Shown piece after piece: positions 1 to 8,529 of a stretch of 35,223 bases of DNA. The notes under the pieces are model-generated. The model was not told the DNA's origin and ran no database searches. It saw only the letters and a program-made list of their open reading frames with translations. Numbering within the stretch: position 1 is the first letter of the stretch; each line of letters starts with the position of its first letter. This DNA comes from an uncultured Clostridia bacterium (lineage in GTDB: Bacteria; Bacillota; Clostridia; Oscillospirales; Acutalibacteraceae), in the NCBI GenBank assembly GCA_947628665.1, contig CANRAU010000021.1, forward strand, positions 1 through 35,223, written 5' to 3'. The translations under genes were made by a program, and so were the position numbers.

Positions 1-91
1 CCCCGTAAAATCTTCAATTACCGCTCCTCTGACGACCTTTTCTATCCTGTCCTATTTGATATTGCAATTTAGAAAAACGCGGATTCGGCAG

Positions 92-119
92 GAAAAAGCA
101 AAAAAGGGCTTGCTTTTTC
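92..119. terminator. Bidirectional hairpin upstream of recA
   Basis: GAAAAAGCA (92-100) and TGCTTTTTC (111-119) form a perfect 9-bp stem with a 10-nt loop. Its A-rich and T-rich sides let it work as an intrinsic terminator in either direction. Its right arm overlaps the -35 of the recA promoter. The first 91 bases hold no coding region I can support. Confidence 0.55.
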
Positions 120-138
120 ATGGATTATAAGGTATAAT
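110..138 (+). promoter_or_regulatory. SigA-type promoter of the recA operon
   Basis: TTGCTT (110-115), a 17-bp spacer and a perfect TATAAT (133-138). The predicted start near 145 lies just before the LexA-like box. Confidence 0.75.
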
Positions 139-149
139 TCAAAAAAGAA

Positions 150-163
150 CGAACATTTGTACG
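150..163. promoter_or_regulatory. LexA/DinR-type SOS box
   Basis: CGAACATTTGTACG matches 11 of 14 positions of the Gram-positive SOS consensus CGAACRNRYGTTYC. It sits immediately downstream of the recA -10, where a bound LexA would block transcription. The position before recA is what the family leads one to expect. Confidence 0.65.
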
Positions 164-182
164 ATTTGGAGGATGCAACCTT

Positions 183-1301
183 ATGGCGGAAAAGAATAAG
201 GCGCTGGAAACTGCGCTTGTGCAAATCGAAAAGAAATACGGCGCGGGCGCGGTCATGCGTTTGGGCGAGAGCAAGGCGCTCAACGTTGAGGCGATCTCGA
301 CAGGCTCTTTGTCTTTGGACATCGCAACGGGTATCGGCGGACTGCCGAAGGGGCGCATCGTGGAGATTTACGGACCGGAATCCTCGGGCAAGACCACCTT
401 GGCGCTGCACGTGGTCGCCGAGGCGCAAAAGGCGGGCGGCGAGGCCGCTTTTGTCGATGCGGAGCATGCGCTCGATCCCGTATATGCCGCCAATTTGGGC
501 GTAGATGTGGATTCGCTGCTGGTTTCGCAGCCCGATAACGGCGAGCAGGCGCTGGAGATCGCCGAAGCTCTGGCGCGTTCCGGCGCGTTGGACGTGATCG
601 TGGTGGACTCGGTCGCCGCTTTGGTGCCGCGTGCGGAGATCGACGGCGATATGGGCGACAGCCATGTCGGTCTGCACGCCCGTCTGATGTCGCAGGCGCT
701 TCGCAAGCTGACGGGCGTCATTTCCAAGTCCGGCACGGTCGTCATTTTCATCAACCAGCTTCGCGAAAAGGTCGGCGTGGTGTACGGCAACCCCGAAGTG
801 ACCACGGGCGGCCGCGCGCTGAAATTCTATGCGACCATGCGCATCGACGTGCGCCGCGTGGAGTCCTTAAAGGGGACGGGCGGGGAATTTGTCGGTTCGC
901 GTACCAAGGCAAAGATCGTGAAAAACAAGGTCGCGCCGCCGTTTAAGGTCGCGGAATTCGATATTATGTACGGCGAGGGCATCTCCCGCACGGGCGAGGT
1001 GCTGGATGCTGCCGTGGAATTGGGGATCGTCAAAAAGAGCGGCGCGTGGTTCTCCTTTAACGGGGAACGTCTGGGGCAGGGCAGAGACAATGTCAAAAAA
1101 CTGTTCGCGTCCGATGAAAAATTGTGCGCGCAAATCGAGGGCATGGTGCGCGAGTGCCTGCAAGGGCAGCGCGAAACCGAAAAGGCGCAGGAAAAGCGCG
1201 CGACCGACCCCGCCGACGAACCCATTGCCTATAAGCCCGTTGCAACGACGAAAGCCGCCGCACGCGCCAAAATCGACGTTGCGGTCGATGACGACGAATG
1301 A
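183..1301 (+). CDS. recA: Recombinase RecA
   Basis: RecA is the ATP-dependent strand-exchange protein of homologous recombination and the co-protease that triggers LexA self-cleavage. The 372-residue product has the Walker A motif GPESSGKT at residues 64-71, the family stretch with [19 protein letters not shown], and the loop-2 region beginning [17 protein letters not shown]. Length is slightly above the usual ~350 because of an Ala/Lys-rich tail ending in acidic residues, typical of RecA C-termini. A GGAGG lies about ten bases before the ATG. The stop overlaps the recX start by four bases (ATGA), so the two are translationally coupled. Regulation is probably by LexA at the box at 150-163. 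Identification is secure. Confidence 0.98.
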   Translation: MAEKNKALETALVQIEKKYGAGAVMRLGESKALNVEAISTGSLSLDIATGIGGLPKGRIVEIYGPESSGKTTLALHVVAEAQKAGGEAAFVDAEHALDPVYAANLGVDVDSLLVSQPDNGEQALEIAEALARSGALDVIVVDSVAALVPRAEIDGDMGDSHVGLHARLMSQALRKLTGVISKSGTVVIFINQLREKVGVVYGNPEVTTGGRALKFYATMRIDVRRVESLKGTGGEFVGSRTKAKIVKNKVAPPFKVAEFDIMYGEGISRTGEVLDAAVELGIVKKSGAWFSFNGERLGQGRDNVKKLFASDEKLCAQIEGMVRECLQGQRETEKAQEKRATDPADEPIAYKPVATTKAAARAKIDVAVDDDE

Positions 1302-1921
1302 AGCTCAGCACGCAAGCCGGTCGGCAGAATAAGATCCACATTTACATCGACGGCGAATACCGTTTGACGGTGGACGACGCGTTTTGGTTCTCCGAACACT
1401 GGCACAATTTGCAGGAAATAGACGGCGAGGAGCTGGCTGCTTTGGAAGAAGCGGTCAGCTCCCGCCGTGCGTTTAACAGCGCGTTGGATCTTTTATCCCT
1501 GCGCGCGCACGGCAAGCAGGAGCTTTACCGCAAGCTGCTTCGCAAACACAGTCCCGCCGCGGCCGCGGCCGCCGTGGAAAAGGCGGAAGAAGCGGGGCTT
1601 TTAAACGATACCGATTATGCCGAGCGTTTTGCAGAGGAACTGTATTCGCGCAAGCACTATGGCGAGCGGCGCATTCTCGCCGAGCTTACGGCGCGGGGCA
1701 TTGACCGTGAAATTGCGGAAAATGCCGTTAAAATGCTTGACAAAGACGACGAAAATCGTATTATTAAACTATTGCAAACGAAATACCGCTGCGCCTTTGC
1801 CGATGAAAAAGGCAGACGCCGCGCGGTAAACGGGCTGATGCGCATGGGCTACGACTATGCCGCCATCCGCAGCGCCTTGGACGAATTCCCGTCGGGAACA
1901 GAGGAGTTTGACGATGCCTAA
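1298..1921 (+). CDS. recX: Regulatory protein RecX
   Basis: RecX binds RecA filaments and modulates recombinase activity in the cytoplasm. The 207-residue product is helix-rich with the three-helix repeats of the family: [19 protein letters not shown], the segment around [20 protein letters not shown], and a C-terminal repeat ending in [18 protein letters not shown]. Its start overlaps the recA stop in an ATGA and its end overlaps the rimO start by eight bases. The recA-recX arrangement is common and supports the call. Sequence conservation in this family is low, so recognition rests on repeat pattern plus position. Confidence 0.9.
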   Translation: MKLSTQAGRQNKIHIYIDGEYRLTVDDAFWFSEHWHNLQEIDGEELAALEEAVSSRRAFNSALDLLSLRAHGKQELYRKLLRKHSPAAAAAAVEKAEEAGLLNDTDYAERFAEELYSRKHYGERRILAELTARGIDREIAENAVKMLDKDDENRIIKLLQTKYRCAFADEKGRRRAVNGLMRMGYDYAAIRSALDEFPSGTEEFDDA

Positions 1922-3239
1922 AAAAATCGGAATGATTTCACTCGGCTGTCCGAAAAATCAGGTGGACGCCGAATTGATGCTGGCGAAGCTCGCAAACGCA
2001 GGGTATGAGATCACCAACGAGGTGGACGGCGCAGACGCGGTGATCATCAACACCTGCGGATTTATTGAAGAGGCAAAACAGGAAGCCATCGAGAACATAC
2101 TGGATATGGCGGAGCTGAAGAAAGAGGGCGTGATCGGCAAGATCATCGTCACGGGCTGCCTTGCCGAGCGTTACCGCGAGGAGCTGCTTCGCGAAATGCC
2201 CGAAGTGGACGCGGTCGCGGGGCTGGGCGCGAACGGCGACATTGTCGACGTGTGCGCACGGGCGCTCGAAAACGAAACGGTGGAGGTTTTCGGCGAGAAA
2301 ACCTGTCTGCCGCTGTCGGGCGAACGCCTTTTGACAACGCCCGCATGGTTTGCCTATCTAAAGATCGCCGAGGGCTGCTCGAATTGCTGTTCGTACTGCG
2401 CCATTCCCTCCATTCGTGGGCCTTTCCGCAGCCGTCCGCCCGAGGACATTTTGGAGGAAGCCAAGCATCTGGCGGAAAGCGGCGTCAAAGAGCTGATCGT
2501 CGTCGCGCAGGATACGACCCGTTATGGGGAGGATCTGTTCGGCAAATCCGCCCTGCCTGCGTTGCTTGCGGCGTTGTCCGAAATCAAAGGGCTCGAGTGG
2601 ATCCGTGTGCTGTACTGCTATCCCGAACGCATCACCGACGCGCTTTTGGATGTGGTCGCCGCGCATGACAACATCGTACCGTATTTCGACATTCCCATTC
2701 AGCATGCCGACGCGGATATTTTGCGCGCCATGAACCGTAAAGGCGACAAGCAGAGCCTTTTGGCGCTGCTTGAAAAAATTCGCACCCGTCTGCCCGACGC
2801 GGTGCTGCGCACGACGCTTATTACGGGTTTCCCCGGGGAGAGTGAGGAAGCGTTCGAGACGCTTTGCGATTTTGTGAAGGAAGCGCAGTTTGACCGCCTC
2901 GGCTGCTTCGCCTATTCCGCCGAAGAAGGGACGCCCGCCGCCGCGCTGCCCGATCAGATCGACGACGACGTCAAGCGCGAACGCGGCGAGGTCATTATGA
3001 ACATCCAGTACCGCATTTTTGAAGAACGCAACCGTCTGTGTATCGGCAAGACGTTCAAAACCGTTGTCGAGGGCTATGATCCGTATACCGACAGCTATTA
3101 CGGCAGAACATACCGCGACGCGCCCGACATCGACGGGCAGGTCAAATTCACCTGCGGCTATGAGCTGCAGGAGGGCGATTTTGTGGACGTGGAAATTTTT
3201 GATACGCTCGACTATGACTTGATCGGAGAAGTCGTATGA
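1914..3239 (+). CDS. rimO: Ribosomal protein uS12 methylthiotransferase RimO
   Basis: RimO is a radical-SAM enzyme that methylthiolates a conserved aspartate of ribosomal protein S12. The 441-residue product shows the N-terminal UPF0004 domain beginning [20 protein letters not shown], the radical-SAM cluster motif C-x3-C-x2-C within CSNCCSYC followed by AIPSIRGPFRSR, and a C-terminal TRAM-like region ending in a DYDLIGEVV segment. LGCPKNQVD and the IRG after the cluster separate RimO from the tRNA enzyme MiaB. The ATG at 1914 is chosen because homologues begin there and GAGGAG precedes it. It overlaps recX by eight bases and the pgsA start by four. Confidence 0.95.
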   Translation: MPKKIGMISLGCPKNQVDAELMLAKLANAGYEITNEVDGADAVIINTCGFIEEAKQEAIENILDMAELKKEGVIGKIIVTGCLAERYREELLREMPEVDAVAGLGANGDIVDVCARALENETVEVFGEKTCLPLSGERLLTTPAWFAYLKIAEGCSNCCSYCAIPSIRGPFRSRPPEDILEEAKHLAESGVKELIVVAQDTTRYGEDLFGKSALPALLAALSEIKGLEWIRVLYCYPERITDALLDVVAAHDNIVPYFDIPIQHADADILRAMNRKGDKQSLLALLEKIRTRLPDAVLRTTLITGFPGESEEAFETLCDFVKEAQFDRLGCFAYSAEEGTPAAALPDQIDDDVKRERGEVIMNIQYRIFEERNRLCIGKTFKTVVEGYDPYTDSYYGRTYRDAPDIDGQVKFTCGYELQEGDFVDVEIFDTLDYDLIGEVV

Positions 3240-3817
3240 AATACAACGTCCCCAACCTGCTGACCATTGCCCGCATCTTCATGACGCCGCTCTTTTTGGC
3301 GCTGCTTTTGTGGGCATCCTTACCGCACCGTTTCCTGATTGCCGCGGCGGTTTACGGCCTTGCCGCGCTTACGGACTGTATAGACGGTAAGCTCGCGCGC
3401 AAGTACGATCAAATCACCAATTTCGGTAAGCTCGTAGACCCCATTGCCGACAAGATTTTGACGACCTCCGCGCTGTTGGGCTTCATGACCATGGGGCTTT
3501 GCAATATTTGGATCGTTGTGATCGTTCTCACGCGGGAATTTACCATTTCGTCTGTGCGCATGATCGCCGCCGCCGAGGGCGTGGTGATCCCCGCCAATTT
3601 CTGGGGCAAGCTGAAAACGGCCAGCCAAATGATCTTTACCCTTGTCATTTTGCTGCTCGGCGAGATTTTTGCCGTTCTGCCGCAAAACGTCCTGCCGCCG
3701 CAGTTGACGCTGTCCGCCATTTCCAACGGCCTTTTGTGGATCACCGCCGTGTTGACGGTCATTTCGGGCGTGATTTATTTGAAAGACAGCAAAAATGTGA
3801 TCGATTTTACAAAATAA
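3236..3817 (+). CDS. pgsA: CDP-diacylglycerol--glycerol-3-phosphate 3-phosphatidyltransferase
   Basis: PgsA makes phosphatidylglycerol phosphate, the committed step to phosphatidylglycerol and cardiolipin, in the cytoplasmic membrane. The 193-residue protein carries the CDP-alcohol phosphotransferase signature DG-x2-AR-x8-G-x3-D-x3-D, visible as DGKLARKYDQ followed by NFGKLVDPIAD. Several hydrophobic segments flank it, starting with LTIARIFMTPLFLALLLWA. The start overlaps the rimO stop in ATGA, so it is the last gene of a recA-recX-rimO-pgsA run. pgsA near recA is common in Firmicutes, although here it lies downstream rather than upstream. The reading frame ends just before the T-box leader. 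Confidence 0.94.
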   Translation: MKYNVPNLLTIARIFMTPLFLALLLWASLPHRFLIAAAVYGLAALTDCIDGKLARKYDQITNFGKLVDPIADKILTTSALLGFMTMGLCNIWIVVIVLTREFTISSVRMIAAAEGVVIPANFWGKLKTASQMIFTLVILLLGEIFAVLPQNVLPPQLTLSAISNGLLWITAVLTVISGVIYLKDSKNVIDFTK

Positions 3818-3850
3818 CAGGTGCAAACGTCGTTCGTTTGTGCTATACTG

Positions 3851-4092
3851 TATTGAGTAACTGCTTTGACGGAGAGAAGTAACGAAAAACACCCTTCAGA
3901 GAGAAAACGCCGCAGGCTGTAAGCGTTTTCAGGCCGCGTTTTTTGTGAAATGCACTCCCGAGCAGGCGAGGGGAAGAAAAGTATCCTCGTCCGTAAAGCC
4001 GCGTTAAGGCATTTGAGTGATAAACGCGAAGTGGAACCGCGGAAATTTTCGCCTTCGCCGCCCTTACTTTTGGGGTCGGCGAGGCTTTTTTT
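3851..4092 (+). promoter_or_regulatory. T-box leader, probable tRNA-Cys specificity
   Basis: The T-box core GAAGTGGAACCGCGG (4028-4042) closely matches the conserved sequence that pairs with the tRNA acceptor end. Upstream lies a long Stem I region with AGAGAG (3898-3903) and a specifier-loop-like GTGAAATGCAC; TGC at 3951-3953 would read tRNA-Cys. A rho-independent terminator follows. The genes downstream are cysE and cysS, which agrees with the Cys specifier. Uncharged tRNA-Cys would stabilise the antiterminator and switch both genes on. A TATACT (3844-3849) is the best -10 for this transcript, but no convincing -35 precedes it. The exact specifier register (TGC rather than ATG) is inferred partly from the downstream genes. 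Confidence 0.9.
4051..4092 (+). terminator. T-box regulated intrinsic terminator
   Basis: GCCTTCGCCG (4051-4060) pairs with CGGCGAGGC (4077-4085), with one unpaired base, and is followed by seven T. The competing antiterminator would use the T-box core just upstream. Confidence 0.85.
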
Positions 4093-4119
4093 GTCGGATA
4101 AGATTTTGGAGGCAAATGT

Positions 4120-4767
4120 ATGTTTGAACGGTTAAAGGAGGATATCGCCGCCGTTAAGGAGCGTGACCCTGCGGCCACCTCTACGCTGCAGATCCTGCTC
4201 TTATACCCGGGGCTCAAAGCGATCCGCATGCACAGGCGGGCTAATTGGCTTTGGCGGCACGGGCATCGGTTTTGGGCGCGCTATGTTTCGCAGCGCGCGG
4301 CGCGCAAAACGGGGATCGAGATCCATCCCGCCGCTACCATCGGCCGCCGTCTGTTTATCGACCACGGTACGGGCGTGGTCATAGGCGAAACGACCGAGAT
4401 CGGCGACGACGTCACGCTGTATCAGGGCGTGACGCTGGGCGGCACGGGCAAGGACACGGGCAAGCGCCATCCGACCATCGGCAACGGTGTGATGATCGGC
4501 GCGGGCGCAAAGGTACTCGGCCCTTTTAAGGTCGGCGACAATACCAATATCGCGGCAGGCGCGGTCGTGCTGGAGGGCATTCCCCCCGATTCCACGGCGG
4601 TTGGCGTTCCGGCGCGCGTGGTCAAGCGCAACGGCCGCCGCGTGGACAATCTCGATCAGGTGCATATACCCGATCCCGTTGCGCAGGAGCTTTGCAGTAT
4701 GCGCGTGGAGCTGCACAGAATGGAACAGCGGCTCAAGGCCATGGAAGAGAAAAAGGAAGGAGAATAA
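4120..4767 (+). CDS. cysE: Serine O-acetyltransferase
   Basis: CysE acetylates L-serine with acetyl-CoA to give O-acetylserine, the precursor onto which sulfide is added to form cysteine. The 215-residue protein has the N-terminal helical region beginning MFERLKEDIAAVKERDPAA, the conserved stretch GIEIHPAATIGRRLFIDHG, then hexapeptide-repeat turns forming a left-handed beta helix (VVIGETTEIGDDVTLYQGVT, then GGTG and a GAGAKVLGPFKVGDN segment). The ATG at 4120 is preceded by TTGGAGG. cysS starts three bases after its stop. Transcription is set by the T-box leader, so synthesis should rise when charged tRNA-Cys is scarce. Confidence 0.96.
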   Translation: MFERLKEDIAAVKERDPAATSTLQILLLYPGLKAIRMHRRANWLWRHGHRFWARYVSQRAARKTGIEIHPAATIGRRLFIDHGTGVVIGETTEIGDDVTLYQGVTLGGTGKDTGKRHPTIGNGVMIGAGAKVLGPFKVGDNTNIAAGAVVLEGIPPDSTAVGVPARVVKRNGRRVDNLDQVHIPDPVAQELCSMRVELHRMEQRLKAMEEKKEGE

Positions 4768-4769
4768 TT

Positions 4770-6170
4770 ATGCGCATTTATAATACGCTGACGCGGCAAA
4801 AAGAGGAACTGAAACCCATCACCGAGGGCGAGGTCAAAATCTACGCCTGCGGGCCGACGGTGTACAATTTCATCCACATTGGCAACGCGCGCCCGCTTTG
4901 CGTGTTCGATACCCTGCGCCGCTATTTGGAATATCGCGGGTATACGGTCAATTTCGTGCAGAATTTTACGGATATTGACGATAAGATCATCAAACGCGCC
5001 ATAGAAGAGGGGACAGATTACAAAACCGTTTCCGAAAAATATATCGCGGAATTTTGGAAGGACGCCAAGGGCATGAACATCCGCGAAGCGACCGTACACC
5101 CGAAAGCGACGGAGAATATCGACGAGATTTTGGACATCATTTCCATGCTGGTCGAAAAGGGCTATGCGTATGCGGTGGATAACGGCGACGTGTATTTCAG
5201 TCCCGCTAAATTCCCCGAATACGGCAAGTTGTCGCATCAGCCGCTGGAGGATTTGGAGGCCGGTGCGCGAATCAACATCGGCGAACGCAAAAAAGAGCCT
5301 ATGGACTTTGCGCTTTGGAAGGGTGCAAAGCCCGGCGAGCCGGCCTGGGATTCCCCGTGGGGCAAGGGCAGACCCGGCTGGCACATCGAGTGCTCCGCCA
5401 TGGTGCGCCGCTATCTCGGGAAAACGATCGACATCCACTGCGGCGGGCAGGACTTGATTTTCCCGCACCATGAAAACGAGATCGCGCAGAGCGAATGCTG
5501 CAACGGCGTTCCGTTCGCCAATTACTGGATGCACAACGGCTATATCAATGTGGACAATGTCAAAATGTCCAAATCGCTCGGCAATTTCTTCACCGTGCGC
5601 GACGTGGCGGAAAAATACGGCTATGAGCCGATCCGCTATCTGATGATCTCGTCACAGTACAGAAGCCCCATCAATTACAGCGTGGATATCATCGAACAGT
5701 GCAAAGCCTCGCTGGTACGGCTCTACACCTGCCGCGACAGCCTCGATTTTGCCCTGCAAAACGCTCTCGACAGCGTTCCCGAAAACGCCGATGCGATCAA
5801 AGCGCAGTTGGATTCCCGCCGTGAGCAGTTCTGTGAAGCCATGGATGACGACCTCAACACGGCGGATGGGCTTGCCGCTGTGTTTGAGCTGGTGCGCGAC
5901 GTCAACGTGCAGGTTCTGAACAGCGGTTCGCGCGAGCTGATCGCATATGCTGTGCAGCTGTTCGACGAGTTGACGGGCGTGCTGGGTCTGGTGTATAATC
6001 GAAATACGGATGCTTCGCTGGACGCCGACATCGAAGCGATGATCGAAGCACGTCAGGCGGCGCGCAAGGCGAAGGACTGGGCGCGTGCCGACGGCATTCG
6101 CGACGAATTAAAGGCGCGCGGCATTGTATTGGAAGACACCCCGCAAGGTGTAAAATGGCATCGTATATAG
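4770..6170 (+). CDS. cysS: Cysteinyl-tRNA synthetase
   Basis: CysS charges tRNA-Cys with cysteine in the cytoplasm. The 466-residue class I synthetase has the Cys zinc ligand and HIGH-type motif in CGPTVYNFIHIGNARP, the zinc-site stretch GWHIECSAM, the segment GGQDLIFPHHENEIAQSE, and the KMSKS loop as VKMSKSLGNFF. The ATG at 4770 is chosen because homologues begin MRIYNTLT and AAGGAGA precedes it. It follows cysE by two bases and shares its T-box control, a coupling known from Bacillus cysES. Confidence 0.97.
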   Translation: MRIYNTLTRQKEELKPITEGEVKIYACGPTVYNFIHIGNARPLCVFDTLRRYLEYRGYTVNFVQNFTDIDDKIIKRAIEEGTDYKTVSEKYIAEFWKDAKGMNIREATVHPKATENIDEILDIISMLVEKGYAYAVDNGDVYFSPAKFPEYGKLSHQPLEDLEAGARINIGERKKEPMDFALWKGAKPGEPAWDSPWGKGRPGWHIECSAMVRRYLGKTIDIHCGGQDLIFPHHENEIAQSECCNGVPFANYWMHNGYINVDNVKMSKSLGNFFTVRDVAEKYGYEPIRYLMISSQYRSPINYSVDIIEQCKASLVRLYTCRDSLDFALQNALDSVPENADAIKAQLDSRREQFCEAMDDDLNTADGLAAVFELVRDVNVQVLNSGSRELIAYAVQLFDELTGVLGLVYNRNTDASLDADIEAMIEARQAARKAKDWARADGIRDELKARGIVLEDTPQGVKWHRI

Positions 6171-6192
6171 ACATCGAAAAGGAGATATGTAT

Positions 6193-7203
6193 ATGGAAGT
6201 ACTGAACCGTGCCGCGATCAAACAGGAAGCTCGCCGCTTTATCGGAGAGGACACCCGCTGGCTGAAAATGCTGTTGGCCATGCTGCCGTATCTGCTATTG
6301 AGCAATATTGTAGGCGCAGGGATGACGGCTTACAGAACCGTCAACCAAATCACCGATGGGGCAATGACCGGTTATTCGATATCGATACCGAGCGTCAGCT
6401 GGATAACGATCCTACTCATTCCCTTCGGCATCGCCGTTTCCGCCTATTTCCTCAACTGCATTCGCGGCTTTAACCCCACATGGAAAAGCCCGTATCAGGA
6501 GGGCTTCGACCGCTACGGCAAGTATTTTACCGTCGGCTTTCTGCGGTATGTTTTCATTATCCTGTGGTCGCTTTTGCTGGTTATACCCGGTATCGTCAAG
6601 TACTATGCGTATTCGCAGGTGGAATATATCATCCACGACAACCCGAATTTGACCGCGAAGCAGGCGTTAGACGTCAGCAAACGCATGACGAACGGCTTCA
6701 AAGGACAGTTGTTCGTTCGCGATCTGAGCTTTATTCTTTGGTATCTTTTGGATGCCGTTACGTTCGGCATTGCGACGATTTATGTGACGCCTTATACGTA
6801 TACTGTGTCCGCGATGTATTATGAGAATTTAAAGACCTATGCTATGGCGAATGGTCGCGTCGCACCGGAGGAATTCGGCATTTTGCCCACGCCGCCTTAC
6901 GCGGATGTGCCGCCTATGCAGGACGGATACCCGTATGTGCAGCAACCGCCCGTTTCGGGAGATATGGGCTACAGCGCGCCGCAACAGCCGCCCGTTTCGG
7001 GAGATATGGGCTACAGCTTGCCGCAGCAGCCGCCTGTTTCGGGAGATATGGGCTACAGCGCGCCGGCAAACACCGATCCCGCGCCCAAGGAAAATGCCGA
7101 TCTTCCGAACGGGGACTTTACGCCGCCCGCAGCGGAGGACACGTTCCGCCCGGGGACGGACGTACCGTTCGAGCCGCAGTCTGACCCTAAGCAGGAGCAA
7201 TAA
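6193..7203 (+). CDS. DUF975-like integral membrane protein with repeat tail
   Basis: The product (336 residues from the ATG at 6193) starts with a short amphipathic region, MEVLNRAAIKQEARRF, typical of DUF975 proteins. Several membrane segments follow: around LLAMLPYLLLSNIVGAG, WITILLIPFGIAVSAYFL, YVFIILWSLLLVIPGIVKYY and LWYLLDAVTFGIATIYV. The C-terminal ~110 residues are Pro/Gly/Asp-rich and contain three tandem copies of a 14-residue unit (QQPPVSGDMGYSxP). GGAG at 6181-6184 favours the ATG at 6193 over the one at 6187. It starts 22 bases after cysS and may be read through from it. The family's biochemical function is unknown to me. Confidence 0.75.
   Translation: MEVLNRAAIKQEARRFIGEDTRWLKMLLAMLPYLLLSNIVGAGMTAYRTVNQITDGAMTGYSISIPSVSWITILLIPFGIAVSAYFLNCIRGFNPTWKSPYQEGFDRYGKYFTVGFLRYVFIILWSLLLVIPGIVKYYAYSQVEYIIHDNPNLTAKQALDVSKRMTNGFKGQLFVRDLSFILWYLLDAVTFGIATIYVTPYTYTVSAMYYENLKTYAMANGRVAPEEFGILPTPPYADVPPMQDGYPYVQQPPVSGDMGYSAPQQPPVSGDMGYSLPQQPPVSGDMGYSAPANTDPAPKENADLPNGDFTPPAAEDTFRPGTDVPFEPQSDPKQEQ
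6940..7065 (+). repeat. Three tandem 42-bp in-frame repeats
   Basis: Units 6940-6981, 6982-7023 and 7024-7065 encode 14-residue copies with the core PPVSGDMGYS. The copies differ only at a few bases, mostly in the Gln codons and one Ala/Leu codon, which points to recent duplication. Confidence 0.95.
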
Positions 7204-7219
7204 TCAGGGGGAACACCAA

Positions 7220-8434
7220 ATGAAATATGCAGTGATTTTATGCGACGGCATGGCGGATTATCCCGTGCCGGCGCTCGGCGGCAAAACGCCGATGATGTGC
7301 GCCAACAAGCCGAATATAGACGCTTTGGCGCAAAAAAGTGAAGTCGGTCTTGTGCGCACGGTCGCCAAGGGCTTAAAGCCCGGCAGCGACGTCGCCAATA
7401 TGAGCGTTTTGGGCTTTGATCCGCGAAAGTATTACACGGGGCGTTCGCCTTTAGAGGCGGCGAGCATCGGCGTGCAGCTTTTGGATACGGACGTGACCCT
7501 GCGCACCAATCTTGTCACCCTGTCCGACGACGAGCCGTATGAAAACAAAACCATGGTGGATTATTGCGCGGGCGATATTTCCACAGCGGAGGCCGCTGAG
7601 ATCATGCGCGATGTGCAGGCGCATTTCGGCAATGCGCAGTTCGCGTTTTATCCGGGCGTCAGCTACAGGCATTGTCTGGTGTGGGCGAACGGTACGACCG
7701 ACCTTGGCGACATGACGCCGCCGCACGACATTTCCGGCCGTGTGATCAAAGACTATCTTTCCAAGTCCGAGAACGCCGCGCCGCTGCTGCAAATCATGAA
7801 GGACAGCTGCGCGTTCCTATCGAAGCACCCCATCAATTTAAAGCGTGTTGCAGAGGGCAAACGCCCCGCCAATTCCCTTTGGCTTTGGGGCGAGGGCAAA
7901 AAGCCCTTGTTGCCCGATTTTTACGAATTGTTCGGCAAAAAGGGCGCGGTCATTTCCGCCGTGGATCTGCTGAAAGGCATCGCCAAATGCGCGGGCATGG
8001 AAGCCCCCGTGGTGGAAGGCGCGACGGGGTATATCGATACGAATTTCGAGGGCAAAGCGCATGCCGCGCTCGACGCATTAAAGAATGGCTGCGATTTCGC
8101 ATACATCCACTTGGAAGCGCCGGACGAATGCGGGCATCGCAACGAACCCGAAAACAAGGTGCGCGCCATTGAAATGATCGACAGCCGCGTTCTGTCTATC
8201 GTTTTGGAGGGGCTGGAGCAAATGGACGAGGACTATAAAATCATGATCCTGCCCGATCACCCCACGCCCATTGTCACCCAAACGCACGCGTCCGACCCCG
8301 TGCCGTATTTGATCTATCACAAAAACGCGGAAAAAGCGGGCGTACAGAGCATTGATGAAGAATCGGCGAAAGCCACGGGCGTTTTCATCGAAAACGGCCC
8401 TGACATCATGCGCAAATTCTTAGAGGAAGCCTAA
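7220..8434 (+). CDS. ApgM-type phosphoglycerate mutase / proposed homoserine kinase
   Basis: The 404-residue protein belongs to the archaeal-type cofactor-independent phosphoglycerate mutase group of the alkaline phosphatase superfamily. It shows the N-terminal metal/nucleophile region ILCDGMADYPVPALGGKTP, the catalytic-serine segment GSDVANMSVLGFDP, the active-site FYPGVSYRH, and the C-terminal metal motif ILPDHPTPIVTQTHASD. A bacterial subgroup of this family has been proposed, from gene context, to act as homoserine kinase in threonine synthesis. The following ilvD (branched-chain amino acids) fits that reading but does not decide it. The ATG follows CAGGGGGAAC. Family assignment is firm; the reaction is not. 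Confidence 0.85.
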   Translation: MKYAVILCDGMADYPVPALGGKTPMMCANKPNIDALAQKSEVGLVRTVAKGLKPGSDVANMSVLGFDPRKYYTGRSPLEAASIGVQLLDTDVTLRTNLVTLSDDEPYENKTMVDYCAGDISTAEAAEIMRDVQAHFGNAQFAFYPGVSYRHCLVWANGTTDLGDMTPPHDISGRVIKDYLSKSENAAPLLQIMKDSCAFLSKHPINLKRVAEGKRPANSLWLWGEGKKPLLPDFYELFGKKGAVISAVDLLKGIAKCAGMEAPVVEGATGYIDTNFEGKAHAALDALKNGCDFAYIHLEAPDECGHRNEPENKVRAIEMIDSRVLSIVLEGLEQMDEDYKIMILPDHPTPIVTQTHASDPVPYLIYHKNAEKAGVQSIDEESAKATGVFIENGPDIMRKFLEEA

Positions 8435-8473
8435 GATAAGCGGAAAAACATAAAGAAAACCAAAAAAGAATAT

Positions 8474-8514
8474 TGTGCCTTTTTGCGGCTGAAAGCCAAC
8501 TTGCCGCAGGCACA
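8474..8514 (+). promoter_or_regulatory. Hairpin in the ilvD leader
   Basis: TGTGCC (8474-8479) pairs with GGCACA (8509-8514), and TGCGGC (8484-8489) pairs with GCCGCA (8503-8508). A TTTT bulge sits on the left side and the loop is 13 nt. It ends directly before the ilvD ribosome site GGGAGGAA, so folding could affect translation or mRNA stability. No T tract follows, so it is not an intrinsic terminator. Confidence 0.5.
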
Positions 8515-8529
8515 TGGGAGGAATAGAGT

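Noticed and set aside
6940-7065. CRISPR array
   Set aside because: The repeats are directly adjacent, in frame and lack spacers; they are coding tandem repeats.
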